DNA from: Magnetococcales bacterium
GTDB lineage: Bacteria > Pseudomonadota > Magnetococcia > Magnetococcales > Magnetaquicoccaceae
Direction of reading: 5' to 3'
DNA: 64,000 nucleotides
NCBI GenBank assembly: GCA_015231755.1
Contig: JADGAZ010000015.1
Coordinates: 1 to 64,000 of the forward strand
This document shows positions 37,078 to 46,067 of the stretch, one piece after another. Positions within the stretch are counted from its first letter, which is position 1. The number at the start of each line of letters is the position of its first letter. A program made the translations under genes and the position numbers. The notes beneath the pieces were generated by a model. That model was given only the letters and a program-made list of their open reading frames with translations, was not told the origin of the DNA and ran no database searches.

Positions 37078-37215
37078 TTGAAAAAAAAAGAGGAGGTCTG
37101 GAGGATTCATCCTCCAGGGTTTTGCTTTGAGTCCTTCAAAACCAAAAATCACAATAAATTTATTTTAAAGTCAAAACCCTGGGGGAAGAATCCCTCAAAC
37201 CCCCGCTTTTTTTTC
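37078..37215. repeat. paired hairpin repeats, copies 7 and 8
   Basis: Core 37098-37117 (CTGGAGGATTCATCCTCCAG) preceded by a poly-A/AGAGGAGGT arm, and a less regular core from 37179 followed by CCCCCGCTTTTTTTT. They face each other across an AT-rich spacer, in front of the rpmH promoter. Confidence 0.8.
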
Positions 37216-37244
37216 AATCCATTAAAACAATCCATGCGACAGAC

Positions 37245-37273
37245 TTGACCCGTCACGCAGAGTATCGCATAAT
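37245..37273 (+). promoter_or_regulatory. predicted rpmH promoter
   Basis: TTGACC (37245-37250), a 17-bp spacer, and CATAAT (37268-37273), 46 bp before the rpmH start. It probably drives rpmH-rnpA-yidD-yidC. Confidence 0.65.
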
Positions 37274-37318
37274 GGATGGTCCGTTCAATACAAATCATGG
37301 AAAGAAGGATTCCCACCA

Positions 37319-37453
37319 GTGAAAAGAACCTATCAACCCAGCAAAATCCGTCGCAATCGCACCCACGGGTTCCGTGCCCGCATGGCCACCCACGATGGCC
37401 GCGCGGTGCTGTCCCGCCGTCGCGCCAAGGGACGTCACAAACTGATCCCGTAA
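37319..37453 (+). CDS. rpmH: 50S ribosomal protein L34
   Basis: A 44-aa protein that starts with [23 protein letters not shown], ending [12 protein letters not shown]. This is a full-length L34. It is too short for common ORF cut-offs. AAGGA lies upstream of the GTG. It is the first gene of the rpmH-rnpA-yidD-yidC run, 3 bp from rnpA. Confidence 0.97.
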   Translation: MKRTYQPSKIRRNRTHGFRARMATHDGRAVLSRRRAKGRHKLIP

Positions 37454-37456
37454 CGC

Positions 37457-37822
37457 ATGCCGACTCCCGCAGATTTCCGGTTTCCGAAATCGGCGAGGCT
37501 TCTGACTTCCCGGGAATTTCAACAGGTTTCGTCCCGGGGACGCCGATTCACTTCGCGCTATTTCATTCTGCTGACCCGTGATGTCCCACTCGAACCCACC
37601 CGCATGGGCATCACGGTCAGTCGCAAGGTGGGTAACGCGGTACAGCGCAACCGGGTGAAGCGGATCATTCGCGAAATGTTCCGACTCCGCAGACCCATGC
37701 TGAAACCCGGCCTGGAGTGTATCGTCATCGCCAAACCCCTGGCGGGTCAAACGGTCAACGCGGATCTGAGCCTCAATCTGCGGGAACTGCTCGCCCATCA
37801 CGAAGTACGCGTACCTGTTTGA
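37457..37822 (+). CDS. rnpA: ribonuclease P protein component
   Basis: Protein subunit of the tRNA 5'-processing ribozyme, 121 aa. It has [11 protein letters not shown], a central FxxxxR region, and the RNR motif [15 protein letters not shown]. Start ATG is 3 bp after rpmH. Confidence 0.96.
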   Translation: MPTPADFRFPKSARLLTSREFQQVSSRGRRFTSRYFILLTRDVPLEPTRMGITVSRKVGNAVQRNRVKRIIREMFRLRRPMLKPGLECIVIAKPLAGQTVNADLSLNLRELLAHHEVRVPV

Positions 37823-37833
37823 TAAAGATCATC

Positions 37834-38043
37834 ATGCACAAACTACTGCTCGGCATCATCCGTTTCTACCAGCTGGTGATTTCACCCGTGCTGCCGAGCA
37901 GTTGCCGCTTTTACCCGACTTGCTCCCACTACGCCGCCGAAGCCGTGACACGATACGGGGCGATGAAGGGAAGCTGGCTCACCCTGCGTCGATTGGGCAA
38001 ATGCCATCCATTCCACCCTGGCGGACTCGACCCCGTCCCTTGA
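37834..38043 (+). CDS. yidD: membrane protein insertion efficiency factor YidD
   Basis: A 69-aa protein with amphipathic N-terminus and the family core [22 protein letters not shown] and [19 protein letters not shown] (three conserved cysteines). It helps YidC-dependent insertion. ATG 37834 was chosen because the family starts there; the frame runs upstream in rnpA. Confidence 0.95.
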   Translation: MHKLLLGIIRFYQLVISPVLPSSCRFYPTCSHYAAEAVTRYGAMKGSWLTLRRLGKCHPFHPGGLDPVP

Positions 38044-38065
38044 ATCGGTTACTAGGATAATCGCC

Positions 38066-39724
38066 ATGGACCAGCGCACTCTCCTGGCCATCACCTTGTC
38101 ATTCATTCTTCTGATCGCTTTTCAGACGTTCTCGGATATCTATCTGCCCCCGCCCCAACCAACCGTGGAGCAGGGCAAAGAGAACAAAGACAGCAAAGAA
38201 AACAAGGAGACCCAATCCGTCGAGAAAAAGGTCCAGGAACAGGCCAACGTGGAGGCCGCCAAGCCCCCGCAAGCCCTGCACGCCCAGACCATCCCCGGAT
38301 CCACACCCAATGCCAACGAACAACGCTTCGCGTTTGAAAACGGTGTGATGGCTGGTCATGTTTCCAATGTGGGGGCGTCGCTTTCCCAGGTGAGCTTCCT
38401 GAAATACCTGGATCATCTCCCCCCGGAAGGCAAACCCATCGAATTCATGTCTCCCGCCGGAGCCCATCTGTTCTTTGAGGAGAGTGGCTATCTGGGCGAG
38501 GTGGGGGTGGAACTCCCCACCCGCAAGAGTGTCTGGACCCGTTCCGGCAGTGGTCCCGTCGGCCCCAACGCCCCCCTCACCCTGGAGTGGGATAATGGCA
38601 AAGGTCTGAAATTCGAGAAAAAATTCTCCTTTGAAGCCGGTTCCTACCTGGTCACCACCACCGACCGGGTGATCAATACCACGGACAAACCGGTCTCGTT
38701 GTTTCACTTTGCCCACTTTGCCCGTATCGAACCCAAGCTCGATGACAAACAGGCCATGGCGGTATCCGACTTCCAGGGGCCCATGGGTTATCTGGACTCG
38801 GTGCGCGTGCAGCATGTGTACGAGGAACTCAAAAAACAGGATCAGCGCGTCAATGCCCAAGAGGGTTGGGCAGGCTTCAGCGATAAATATTTCCTGGCCG
38901 CCCTGGTGCCCGATCAGTCCGGTGGCATGAAGAAATTCTATTTCGATTACGACGAACCCACCCATCGCATCGGTGTCGTGGCCAGCAAACAGGAGTTGCA
39001 GGCCGGCGGTTCTTTGGAAAAATCCACCCGTCTGTTCATCGGTCCCAAGGAGGTGCGTACCCTGGAAGCCTCCGGTCTGAAACTGGAGCGGTCCATCGAT
39101 TATGGCTGGTTCCATTTCCTGGCGGTGCCCCTGGTCAAGGTTTTGTTGTTCTTCAACGACTTCATTCATAACTACGGCATGGCGATCATTCTGTTGACGG
39201 TGATCATCAAGCTGCTGTTCTTCCCCTTGGCCACCAAGAGCTACCGCTCGATGAACGCCATGAAGAAGCTCGCCCCCAAGATGGAGGAGTTGAAAAAGCT
39301 TTACGCCCACGACAAGGCCATGTTGCAGCAAGAGACCATGCGTCTGTATCAAGACAACAAGGTCAACCCGCTGGGTGGATGTTTGCCGATCATTGTGCAG
39401 ATTCCGGTCTTTTTCGCCTTGTACAAGGTGTTGTTTCTCTCCATCGAGATGCGGCACGCCCCATTGGTTTTCTGGATTCACGATCTGTCGGTGATGGATC
39501 CTTATTACGTCCTGCCGATCCTCATGGGCATCTCCATGATGATTCAGACCAAATTGAACCCGGCCCCGCCGGATCCGATCCAGGCCAAGGTGATGCTCTT
39601 TTTGCCGGTGATTTTCACGGTGATGTTTTTGAGTTTCCCGGCTGGACTGGTGCTGTATTGGCTGGTCAACAATGTGCTGTCCATTGCCCAGCAGGGGTAC
39701 ATCATGAAGTTGGAGTCCAAATGA
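38066..39724 (+). CDS. yidC: membrane protein insertase YidC
   Basis: Inner-membrane insertase of 552 aa. An N-terminal anchor (LLAITLSFILLIAFQTF) is followed by a charged, Lys/Glu-rich linker (about 30-60) and the large periplasmic beta-sandwich domain. The C-terminal five-helix core includes YGMAIILLTVIIKLLFFPL, NPLGGCLPIIVQIPVFFALY and PAGLVLYWLVNNVLSIAQQ. It lies 22 bp after yidD and 4 bp before mnmE. Confidence 0.97.
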   Translation: MDQRTLLAITLSFILLIAFQTFSDIYLPPPQPTVEQGKENKDSKENKETQSVEKKVQEQANVEAAKPPQALHAQTIPGSTPNANEQRFAFENGVMAGHVSNVGASLSQVSFLKYLDHLPPEGKPIEFMSPAGAHLFFEESGYLGEVGVELPTRKSVWTRSGSGPVGPNAPLTLEWDNGKGLKFEKKFSFEAGSYLVTTTDRVINTTDKPVSLFHFAHFARIEPKLDDKQAMAVSDFQGPMGYLDSVRVQHVYEELKKQDQRVNAQEGWAGFSDKYFLAALVPDQSGGMKKFYFDYDEPTHRIGVVASKQELQAGGSLEKSTRLFIGPKEVRTLEASGLKLERSIDYGWFHFLAVPLVKVLLFFNDFIHNYGMAIILLTVIIKLLFFPLATKSYRSMNAMKKLAPKMEELKKLYAHDKAMLQQETMRLYQDNKVNPLGGCLPIIVQIPVFFALYKVLFLSIEMRHAPLVFWIHDLSVMDPYYVLPILMGISMMIQTKLNPAPPDPIQAKVMLFLPVIFTVMFLSFPAGLVLYWLVNNVLSIAQQGYIMKLESK

Positions 39725-39728
39725 CCCG

Positions 39729-41123
39729 ATGATGGGTTCTTGCGTGTTGTTCGACGACGAGCCGATCGCGGCGTTGGCCACGCCGCCCGGCACGTCGGCG
39801 GTTGCGATCATCCGTATGAGCGGAGCCGGTTTGATTTCCCGATTGTTGCCTTTGTTGAGGCGTCCGGGGGGGCGATCGGTGGCTTTGGAGGATCTCAAGC
39901 CGCGACAGCTCAGACGCTTGGATGTGGTGGACGATCCGGAACCGGTGCTTCTGGATCAGGTGATGATGGTCTGGTTTCCCGCTCCCCACTCCTACACGGG
40001 TGAGGATGTGGTGGAATTGCAGGGACATGGGTCTCCGGTGGTGGTTCAACGCATCCTGGAGCGTCTGAGCGCCGCCGGAATCCGTCCCGCCAGACCTGGG
40101 GAGTTCACCCGACGGGCCTGTTTGAACGGCAAGATGGATCTCACCCAGGCCGAAGCCATTGCCGCCTTGATCAACGCCTCCTCGTTGCGTTCGGCACGGG
40201 AGGCGGTGCGTCAAATGGAGGGATCCCTCTCCGAACGAATTAATCATGCACGCGACCAATTGCTTACCGTTTTAGCCCATCTGGAAGCCAGTCTGGATTT
40301 CTCCGACGAAGATGTTGTCCCCCTGCCCTCTGCTGGCTTGTTGAAAGAAATCAGTGAAGTCTCCGAGTTGTTGGGGAGTCTCCTTCGGGGGGCGTCGATG
40401 GGGATTCGCTTACAGGATGGATTTCATCTGATCATCATCGGTCGCCCCAATGTGGGCAAATCCAGTTTATTCAATCGGATGTTGGGTCGAAAACGGGCGA
40501 TCGTCTCGCCGGTGCCGGGGACCACACGGGATTGCATTGACAGTCATGTGGAGATTCGGGGATTCCCGGTGACCTTGCTGGATACGGCGGGGTTGCGGGT
40601 GACGGACGAACCGGTGGAGGCGGAGGGGATTCAATTGACCCGTGAGCAGATGGTGCGGGCGGATGGGGTATTATTGGTTTTGGATGCTGAGGTTGGATGG
40701 ACCGATGAGGATCGTGTGTTGGTTCAGGGTTTGGGGCAGGATTCTCTGATCATTTGGAACAAGATGGATCTGTACGCCGGGGAGCATGCGTTGGTCTGCC
40801 CTGGTGATTGGCCGATGGTGCGTGTCAGTTCCGTCACGGGTGACGGGATGGAGGTTTTGGAGGGTATGATTGCCGAGCGGTTATTGCCGATGCCATTGGA
40901 TGGTGAAGGTGCGGTGATCATGGTGGTGCGTCAGAAAGAGGCGTTGGCGCGTGCGGTGAAGGCGTTGGCTGAGTGTGAGGCTTGGATCATTCACGGCAAG
41001 CCGGGTGAGGTCACGTCGCTTCCATTGAGGGTTGCTTTGGAGGCATTAGGTGAATTGGTTGGGCATGTTACACAGGAAGATCTATTGGATCGCATTTTCT
41101 CCACTTTTTGCATTGGCAAATAG
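39729..41123 (+). CDS. mnmE: tRNA-modifying GTPase MnmE
   Basis: Works with MnmG to make 5-carboxymethylaminomethyl-uridine at wobble U34. The 464 aa have an N-terminal folate-binding domain (IAALATPPGTSAVAIIRMSG), the G1 motif GRPNVGKSSL, G2/G3 (GTTRDC; DTAGLR), G4 (NKMD) and the C-terminal FCIGK with its conserved Cys. Two tandem ATGs (39729, 39732) are possible starts. The partner gene mnmG is next, after a 610-bp gap of repeats. Confidence 0.97.
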   Translation: MMGSCVLFDDEPIAALATPPGTSAVAIIRMSGAGLISRLLPLLRRPGGRSVALEDLKPRQLRRLDVVDDPEPVLLDQVMMVWFPAPHSYTGEDVVELQGHGSPVVVQRILERLSAAGIRPARPGEFTRRACLNGKMDLTQAEAIAALINASSLRSAREAVRQMEGSLSERINHARDQLLTVLAHLEASLDFSDEDVVPLPSAGLLKEISEVSELLGSLLRGASMGIRLQDGFHLIIIGRPNVGKSSLFNRMLGRKRAIVSPVPGTTRDCIDSHVEIRGFPVTLLDTAGLRVTDEPVEAEGIQLTREQMVRADGVLLVLDAEVGWTDEDRVLVQGLGQDSLIIWNKMDLYAGEHALVCPGDWPMVRVSSVTGDGMEVLEGMIAERLLPMPLDGEGAVIMVVRQKEALARAVKALAECEAWIIHGKPGEVTSLPLRVALEALGELVGHVTQEDLLDRIFSTFCIGK

Positions 41124-41300
41124 ATTTCTCAAATCAAACTATTGAAAAAAAAGAGAGGGTCTGGGGGATTCTTCCCCCAGGACTTTGACTTTCTTCTTTT
41201 GACTTTAGCGCGCTTTTACAAAAGCTTTTTTCGCACAGCGAAAAAAGCGCAGCGCGCTCTCAGCCCTCCCCCAGCGACAACGCCTCAATCGATCCCTCTT
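41124..41300. repeat. composite repeat, copy 9 plus GCGC module
   Basis: Right after mnmE: core 41160-41179 (CTGGGGGATTCTTCCCCCAG) preceded by AAAAAAAAGAGAGGGT, then GACTTTGACTT and a GCGC/poly-A block (about 41208-41262) with AGCGCGCTTTT...AAAAAAGCGCAGCGCGCT as inverted arms. The order is hairpin, GTCAAA-like linker, GCGC module, the mirror image of copies 3 and 10. Confidence 0.75.
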
Positions 41301-41303
41301 CTT

Positions 41304-41397
41304 GCCCATTCAAATCCAGTACTCACCTTGTAAAATCAACACATACTTTCCAATTCGCCCATTCAAATCCAGTGCTCACCTTGTAAAATCAACACAT
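41304..41397. repeat. 53-bp-period tandem repeat (two 41-bp copies)
   Basis: Copies at 41304-41344 and 41357-41397 differ at one base (AGTACTCACC against AGTGCTCACC) and are 12 bp apart. Each reads GCCCATTCAAATCCAGT, CTCACCTTGTAAAATC and AACACAT. It is not seen elsewhere in the window. Function unknown; iterated sites of this kind can bind a protein. Confidence 0.85.
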
Positions 41398-41459
41398 TTT
41401 CCAAAAGACGAAAACAATTCACAGCCATTCTCACTCACATAAAAACGAGTGAAAATTGG

Positions 41460-41660
41460 CCACGCGCTTGCGCTTTTTTCTCAAAAGGCAAATCAAAAAG
41501 ATCAAATGCATTTCCTTGATGCGCGCTTGCGCTTTTTTCTCAAAAAACGAGAAAAAAGCTTTTTTGAAAAGCGCGTCAAAGGCAAAACAAGAAAGTCAAA
41601 AGCTCAAAGTCAAAACCCTGGGGGAGGAATCCCCCAGACCCTCTCTTTTTTTTTAATAGT
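41460..41660. repeat. composite repeat, GCGC modules plus hairpin copy 10
   Basis: Two GCGC/TTTTTTCTCAAAA modules (41462-41490 and 41521-41580) lead by AAAGTCAAAA to the hairpin core 41618-41637 (CTGGGGGAGGAATCCCCCAG) followed by ACCCTCTCTTTTTTTTT. This is the fullest example of the composite element. Confidence 0.8.
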
Positions 41661-41700
41661 TATTGCGAGCCTTGCTGGCTTTTGATAGTATCTGTGAAAC

Positions 41701-41716
41701 TGTTTCACGTGAAACC
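41701..41716. promoter_or_regulatory. parS centromere site 1
   Basis: TGTTTCACGTGAAACC matches 15 of 16 bases of the consensus ParB-binding site TGTTTCACGTGAAACA. It is 17 bp upstream of mnmG. A parAB operon is 2.7 kb away. Confidence 0.92.
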
Positions 41717-41733
41717 TCTCACCATCCAATACC

Positions 41734-43590
41734 ATGCCCGCCACCCATCACTTCGATATCATCATTGTCGGCGGCGGCCACGCCGGCTGCGAGGCCGCCT
41801 ACGCAGCCGCACGCATGGGCGCACAGACGCTCCTGCTGACCCAAAACCTCGATACCATCGGCCAAATGTCCTGTAATCCCGCCATCGGCGGCTTGGGCAA
41901 AGGCCACCTAGTGCGCGAAATCGATGCCCTCGGCGGCCTCATGGCAACCCTGGCAGACCGCGCAGGTATCCACTTTCGCATCCTCAACCGCAGCAAAGGC
42001 CCCGCCGTACACGGCCCACGCGCCCAAATGGATAAACTGGACTATCGACGCGAAACCCGAACCAGCCTGGAATCTCTCCCAAACCTCACCCTCCGCCAGG
42101 GCGAAGCCGTCAGCCTCATCATCGAAAACCAAACCGTATGCGGCATCACCACCGATTGGGGCTATGACTGCCGTGCGTCCGCCGTCGTCCTCACCACTGG
42201 AACCTTCCTGCAAGGACTCGCCCATATCGGTGAACGCACCTTCCCCGCCGGACGCCTGGGAGATGCACCCAGCATGACCCTCAGCAACTCCCTGCGGGAA
42301 CTGGGACTGGAAATCCATCGCCTGAAAACCGGAACCCCCCCCAGACTCGATGGCCGCTCCATCGATTGGTCACGACTGGAACCCCAACCCGGCGAAAATC
42401 CACCAGTCCCCTTCTCCTTCATGACTCCCTCCATCCAACGCCCACAGGTGGTGTGCCATATCACCTTCACCAGCGAAAAAACCCATGAACTGATTCTTGA
42501 TAATCTTCACCGCGCCCCACTCTACTCGGGACAAATCAAAGGAATCGGACCCCGCTATTGCCCGTCCATCGAAGACAAAGTCGTGCGCTTCAAAGAACGT
42601 GAACGACACCAGATCTTCCTGGAACCGGAAGGATGGCGCACCAAAGAAATCTATCCCAATGGCATCTCCACCAGCCTGCCTATCGATGTCCAACTCGATA
42701 TGATCCACTCCATGGAAGGACTGGAACAGGCCGTGATCCTGCGACCGGGATACGCTATCGAATACGATATGGTGGATCCCACCCAACTCAATGACGCCCT
42801 CGCCGTCAAAGGGGTGAAAGGACTATATCTGGCAGGACAAATCAATGGCACCACCGGCTACGAAGAAGCCGCCGCCCAAGGACTGGTGGCCGGAATCCAA
42901 GCCGTGCGCCACCACCGCAATCTCCCCCCGATCCGCTTCGATCGCTCCGAAAGCTATATCGGCGTCATGATCGATGACCTGGTGACCAAAGGGGTCGATG
43001 AACCCTATCGCATGTTCACCTCCCGCGCCGAATTCCGCCTACTACTGCGCTCGGATAACGCCGATACCCGATTGACCCCGCTGGGACGAAAAATTGGATT
43101 GGTGGATGAGGCGCGATGGGTCAAATTTCAGAAAAAACAGGATACGCTCCACGAAGCACGAAACATGCTTCGCGCTATCAAGATCCACGCCAGTGAAACA
43201 GGATTGACAAACGGAAAAGACCGCAAAACCGCCTGGGATTGGCTCCGGGGCGAAGAGATAAGCTCGGAAGATGTCTTCCAAAAAGCAGGCCTGGGAACTG
43301 CCGCTGACGAAATCAAAGGAATCCTGAATGCCGAAGCTGGATACGAAGGCTACTTGACCCGACAACAAGAAGAAATCAACCGCTTTCGCAAAGCGGAATC
43401 CATGGAACTGCCGGAAGATTTCGATTGGATGGCCGTGCCCGGATTGTCCACAGAAATGAAACAAAAATGGATGAAGATCAAACCCCGTACACTCGGACAA
43501 GCCTACCGGGTCCCCGGATCCACACCGGCCTCCCTGTCGGTGCTGATGATCCACTTGAAAACCCATCCCCCCACCCCCTCCAAACGCTGA
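41734..43590 (+). CDS. mnmG: tRNA uridine 5-carboxymethylaminomethyl modification enzyme MnmG
   Basis: FAD-dependent partner of MnmE, 618 aa. It has the FAD-binding [20 protein letters not shown] and LSCNPAIGG-like [31 protein letters not shown], and the C-terminal RIPxDFDY-like [13 protein letters not shown]. Codon use shifts to C-ending codons compared with mnmE just upstream. A hairpin repeat lies 50 bp downstream. Confidence 0.97.
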   Translation: MPATHHFDIIIVGGGHAGCEAAYAAARMGAQTLLLTQNLDTIGQMSCNPAIGGLGKGHLVREIDALGGLMATLADRAGIHFRILNRSKGPAVHGPRAQMDKLDYRRETRTSLESLPNLTLRQGEAVSLIIENQTVCGITTDWGYDCRASAVVLTTGTFLQGLAHIGERTFPAGRLGDAPSMTLSNSLRELGLEIHRLKTGTPPRLDGRSIDWSRLEPQPGENPPVPFSFMTPSIQRPQVVCHITFTSEKTHELILDNLHRAPLYSGQIKGIGPRYCPSIEDKVVRFKERERHQIFLEPEGWRTKEIYPNGISTSLPIDVQLDMIHSMEGLEQAVILRPGYAIEYDMVDPTQLNDALAVKGVKGLYLAGQINGTTGYEEAAAQGLVAGIQAVRHHRNLPPIRFDRSESYIGVMIDDLVTKGVDEPYRMFTSRAEFRLLLRSDNADTRLTPLGRKIGLVDEARWVKFQKKQDTLHEARNMLRAIKIHASETGLTNGKDRKTAWDWLRGEEISSEDVFQKAGLGTAADEIKGILNAEAGYEGYLTRQQEEINRFRKAESMELPEDFDWMAVPGLSTEMKQKWMKIKPRTLGQAYRVPGSTPASLSVLMIHLKTHPPTPSKR

Positions 43591-43634
43591 AGGCCATGAA
43601 AATTGAGGGTTGAGATGAAATTGTGATTTTGAAA

Positions 43635-43690
43635 AAGAGAACCCTGGGGGATGAATCCCCCAGACCCCCTCTTTTTTTTTAATTGTTAAA
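43635..43690. repeat. hairpin repeat, copy 11
   Basis: Core 43644-43663 (CTGGGGGATGAATCCCCCAG), then ACCCCCTC and ten T. It follows mnmG on the plus strand and could be its terminator. Confidence 0.85.
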
Positions 43691-43708
43691 AACAGGAATG
43701 ACGGCACT

Positions 43709-44380
43709 ATGGATTATGATTGGGAAGGTTGCTTCAATAGCATTCAACTGGTTCTTGGATACCCTTTGAATGATAGGGTCCAACAACAATTGCAACGCTA
43801 TACCCAATACCTGCTGGAATGGAATCGAACCTATAACCTAATCGGACCTGCGGCGGTCCATGACCTGCTTTCCCGACATATTCTGGATTCGGTCTCCCTG
43901 ATCCCCCTCCTCCCGGAAACAGCCAAAATCGCTGACATGGGATCCGGTGCCGGTCTTCCCGGATTGATCCTCGCCATGCTCTCACCACCTTCCCGACAAT
44001 TTCATCTCTACGAGGCCAATCAAAAAAAAAGCCGATTTCTTAACTATATCGCCACAGAACTGCAACTGATCGATCGCGCCCACATCCACAAGCAACGCGT
44101 CGAAGAATTACACCCGGATTCACATACCTACGACATCACCACCTGCCGCGCCCTGGCCAGCCTGGAAATCATTGCCAAACTTTCACGATCCCTCCTGAAA
44201 CCCGATGGCGTCTGCCTTGCCATGAAAGGCCGTAACGCCCCGGATGAAATCCATATTTTCAAAAATTCCAAACTCGAAAAATATTTCACATCACCCACCA
44301 TCCATCCCATACCCCACAACCCGGAGGGTATGATCATCCAGATGCGGATGGTTTCACGTGAAACAGGTATGCACCCATGA
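43709..44380 (+). CDS. rsmG: 16S rRNA (guanine-527-N7) methyltransferase
   Basis: SAM-dependent enzyme that methylates G527 of 16S rRNA, 223 aa. It has NLIGPAAVHDLLSRHILDS, SAM motif ADMGSGAGLPGLILAM, and the RALASLEIIAKLS segment. AGGA precedes the ATG. A parS site lies inside its last codons (44350-44365), and its stop overlaps the parA start by 4 bp. Confidence 0.96.
   Translation: MDYDWEGCFNSIQLVLGYPLNDRVQQQLQRYTQYLLEWNRTYNLIGPAAVHDLLSRHILDSVSLIPLLPETAKIADMGSGAGLPGLILAMLSPPSRQFHLYEANQKKSRFLNYIATELQLIDRAHIHKQRVEELHPDSHTYDITTCRALASLEIIAKLSRSLLKPDGVCLAMKGRNAPDEIHIFKNSKLEKYFTSPTIHPIPHNPEGMIIQMRMVSRETGMHP
44350..44365. promoter_or_regulatory. parS centromere site 2, inside rsmG
   Basis: GGTTTCACGTGAAACA matches the consensus at 15 of 16 bases and is the mirror mismatch of site 1. 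It encodes part of the C-terminus of RsmG (VSRET) and lies 12 bp before the parA start. Confidence 0.92.
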
Positions 44381-45150
44381 ATCGGATTATCGCCATCGTC
44401 AACCGCAAGGGAGGAGTGGGCAAAACTACCACGGCGGTCAATCTGGCCGCCACAGCCGCCGCCTCTGGCAAGAAAACCCTGTTGGTGGATTTCGATCCTC
44501 AAGGCAATGCCACCACCGGCTATGGCATCCCAAAAGAAAATGGTCAACCCACCATCTACGATGTCATCACCGGACAAGGAACCATACGGGAAGCCACCCG
44601 CAGCATCCTGGGCGCCACGCACCTGGGGGTCATTCCTTCGACCGCCGACTTGAGCGGAGCCGAGATAGAATTGGTCAATACCCGCAACCGGGAATTCCGC
44701 CTGCGAGAACGCCTCAAACACATCGAACAGGAATACGACTGGATTCTCATCGATTGTCCCCCCTCGTTGGGCCTGCTGACCGTGAACGCTCTGGCCGCCG
44801 CCCATGGGGTTTTAATTCCGCTGCAATGCGAATTCTACGCCATGGAAGGATTGAGCCAAGTGCTCAAGACCATCGAAATCATCAAAAAAAATATCAATAA
44901 ATCGCTGGAAGTGGATGGCATTCTCCTCACCATGCACGAACCACATAACCAGCACAACCTGGAAATCGAAAAAGAAATTCGCGCTCATCTCGGGGCCTTG
45001 ACCCTGGAGACGGTCATTCCCCGCGACCCCATTCTCAATATGGCACCACGCTTTGGACGACCGGGAGTCTGGTATCATCCCTGGTCGCCTGGTGCCTTGG
45101 CCTATCAAAATTTAACGCTGGAACTGCTTCAGAAGGAAATGCAATCATGA
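44377..45150 (+). CDS. parA: chromosome-partitioning ATPase ParA
   Basis: Deviant-Walker ATPase of 257 aa that moves ParB-parS complexes. It has NRKGGVGKTTTAVNLAA (P-loop), VDFDPQGNATTG, and the later DCPPSLGLLTVNAL. It is of chromosomal (Soj) size without a DNA-binding extension. It overlaps rsmG and parB by 4 bp each (ATGA). Confidence 0.97.
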   Translation: MNRIIAIVNRKGGVGKTTTAVNLAATAAASGKKTLLVDFDPQGNATTGYGIPKENGQPTIYDVITGQGTIREATRSILGATHLGVIPSTADLSGAEIELVNTRNREFRLRERLKHIEQEYDWILIDCPPSLGLLTVNALAAAHGVLIPLQCEFYAMEGLSQVLKTIEIIKKNINKSLEVDGILLTMHEPHNQHNLEIEKEIRAHLGALTLETVIPRDPILNMAPRFGRPGVWYHPWSPGALAYQNLTLELLQKEMQS

Positions 45151-46067
45151 AAAATACCCAATCCGGCATGGGACAAGGACTGGCTGCCTTGCTGGGGGAC
45201 GCGGCACACACCATCCCCTTGCAAGAAAAGGTGCTGCTGATTCCCATCGACCAGATTCAACCCAATCCCAATCAACCCCGTCAAAATTTCTCGGAAGAGT
45301 CCCTGCGTGAACTGGAACTCTCCATTCGGGAACAGGGCATCCTGTTGCCCATTCTCGTGCGGCCCAAACGGGGATTCGATGAGGTGTATCAACTGGTCGC
45401 CGGAGAACGCCGCTGGCGGGCCGCCAAAATGGCTGGACTTCTGGAAGTCCCGGCTTTGCTGCGCAACTGGAATGACCGGCAGGCACTCGAAGCCTCCATC
45501 CTCGAAAACGTGCAACGGGAAGATCTCAACCCCGTGGAAGTCGCCAGAGGATGTTCGGAGTTGATCGAAAAGTTCGGATACAGTCATAAAAAAGCTGCCC
45601 AGCGTATCGGCAAAAGCCGCGAAACCATCACCAATCTGTTGCGTCTGCTGCGCCTGCCGGAGTCGATTCTGGGACTGATCGAGTCCGGAACCCTCTCCAC
45701 AGGTCATGCCCGCGCTTTATTGCGCCTGGAAGAAAAACCGGAACTCATGGAACGTCTGGCCTCCGAAGTGTTGGCCAAGGAGTTATCCGTCCGACAAACG
45801 GAAACCATGGCCCGGGCCATGGAAACAGAAAGCGCGGCAGAGCAGGCAAATGAGTCCGAAACGACCGAAGAGGTGGAAGTGACCCCATCCAATCGGGGAC
45901 GCAAAAAGGATCCAATGATCTTGTCCATTGAAAGTCGATTGACCGAGACCCTGGGCGCTCAGGTGGCCATCACCCATTTGCGCGGCAAGGGCAAAGTGAT
46001 CGTGGAATATTCCAGCCTGGATGAGTTGGAAGCCTTGGCCGATAAACTGCTGAAAGGTCAATTGTGA
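45147..46067 (+). CDS. parB: chromosome-partitioning protein ParB
   Basis: CTP-dependent clamp that loads at parS, 306 aa. It has the CTPase motif GERRWRAAKMAG, LENVQREDLNPVEVA, an HTH region (SHKKAAQRIGKSRETITNLL), and a C-terminal dimer domain after a Glu-rich linker (205-225). It starts in an ATGA overlap with parA and overlaps the gspC-like gene by 4 bp (GTGA). Confidence 0.97.
   Translation: MKNTQSGMGQGLAALLGDAAHTIPLQEKVLLIPIDQIQPNPNQPRQNFSEESLRELELSIREQGILLPILVRPKRGFDEVYQLVAGERRWRAAKMAGLLEVPALLRNWNDRQALEASILENVQREDLNPVEVARGCSELIEKFGYSHKKAAQRIGKSRETITNLLRLLRLPESILGLIESGTLSTGHARALLRLEEKPELMERLASEVLAKELSVRQTETMARAMETESAAEQANESETTEEVEVTPSNRGRKKDPMILSIESRLTETLGAQVAITHLRGKGKVIVEYSSLDELEALADKLLKGQL

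Noticed and set aside
41304-41397. CRISPR array
   Set aside because: Only two copies, a 12-bp spacer and no cas genes.
41124-41733. Origin of replication in the mnmE-mnmG gap
   Set aside because: The place is attractive, as in E. coli, but I found no TTATNCACA box in either direction; the gap is filled with repeats. Kept only as the general skew finding.
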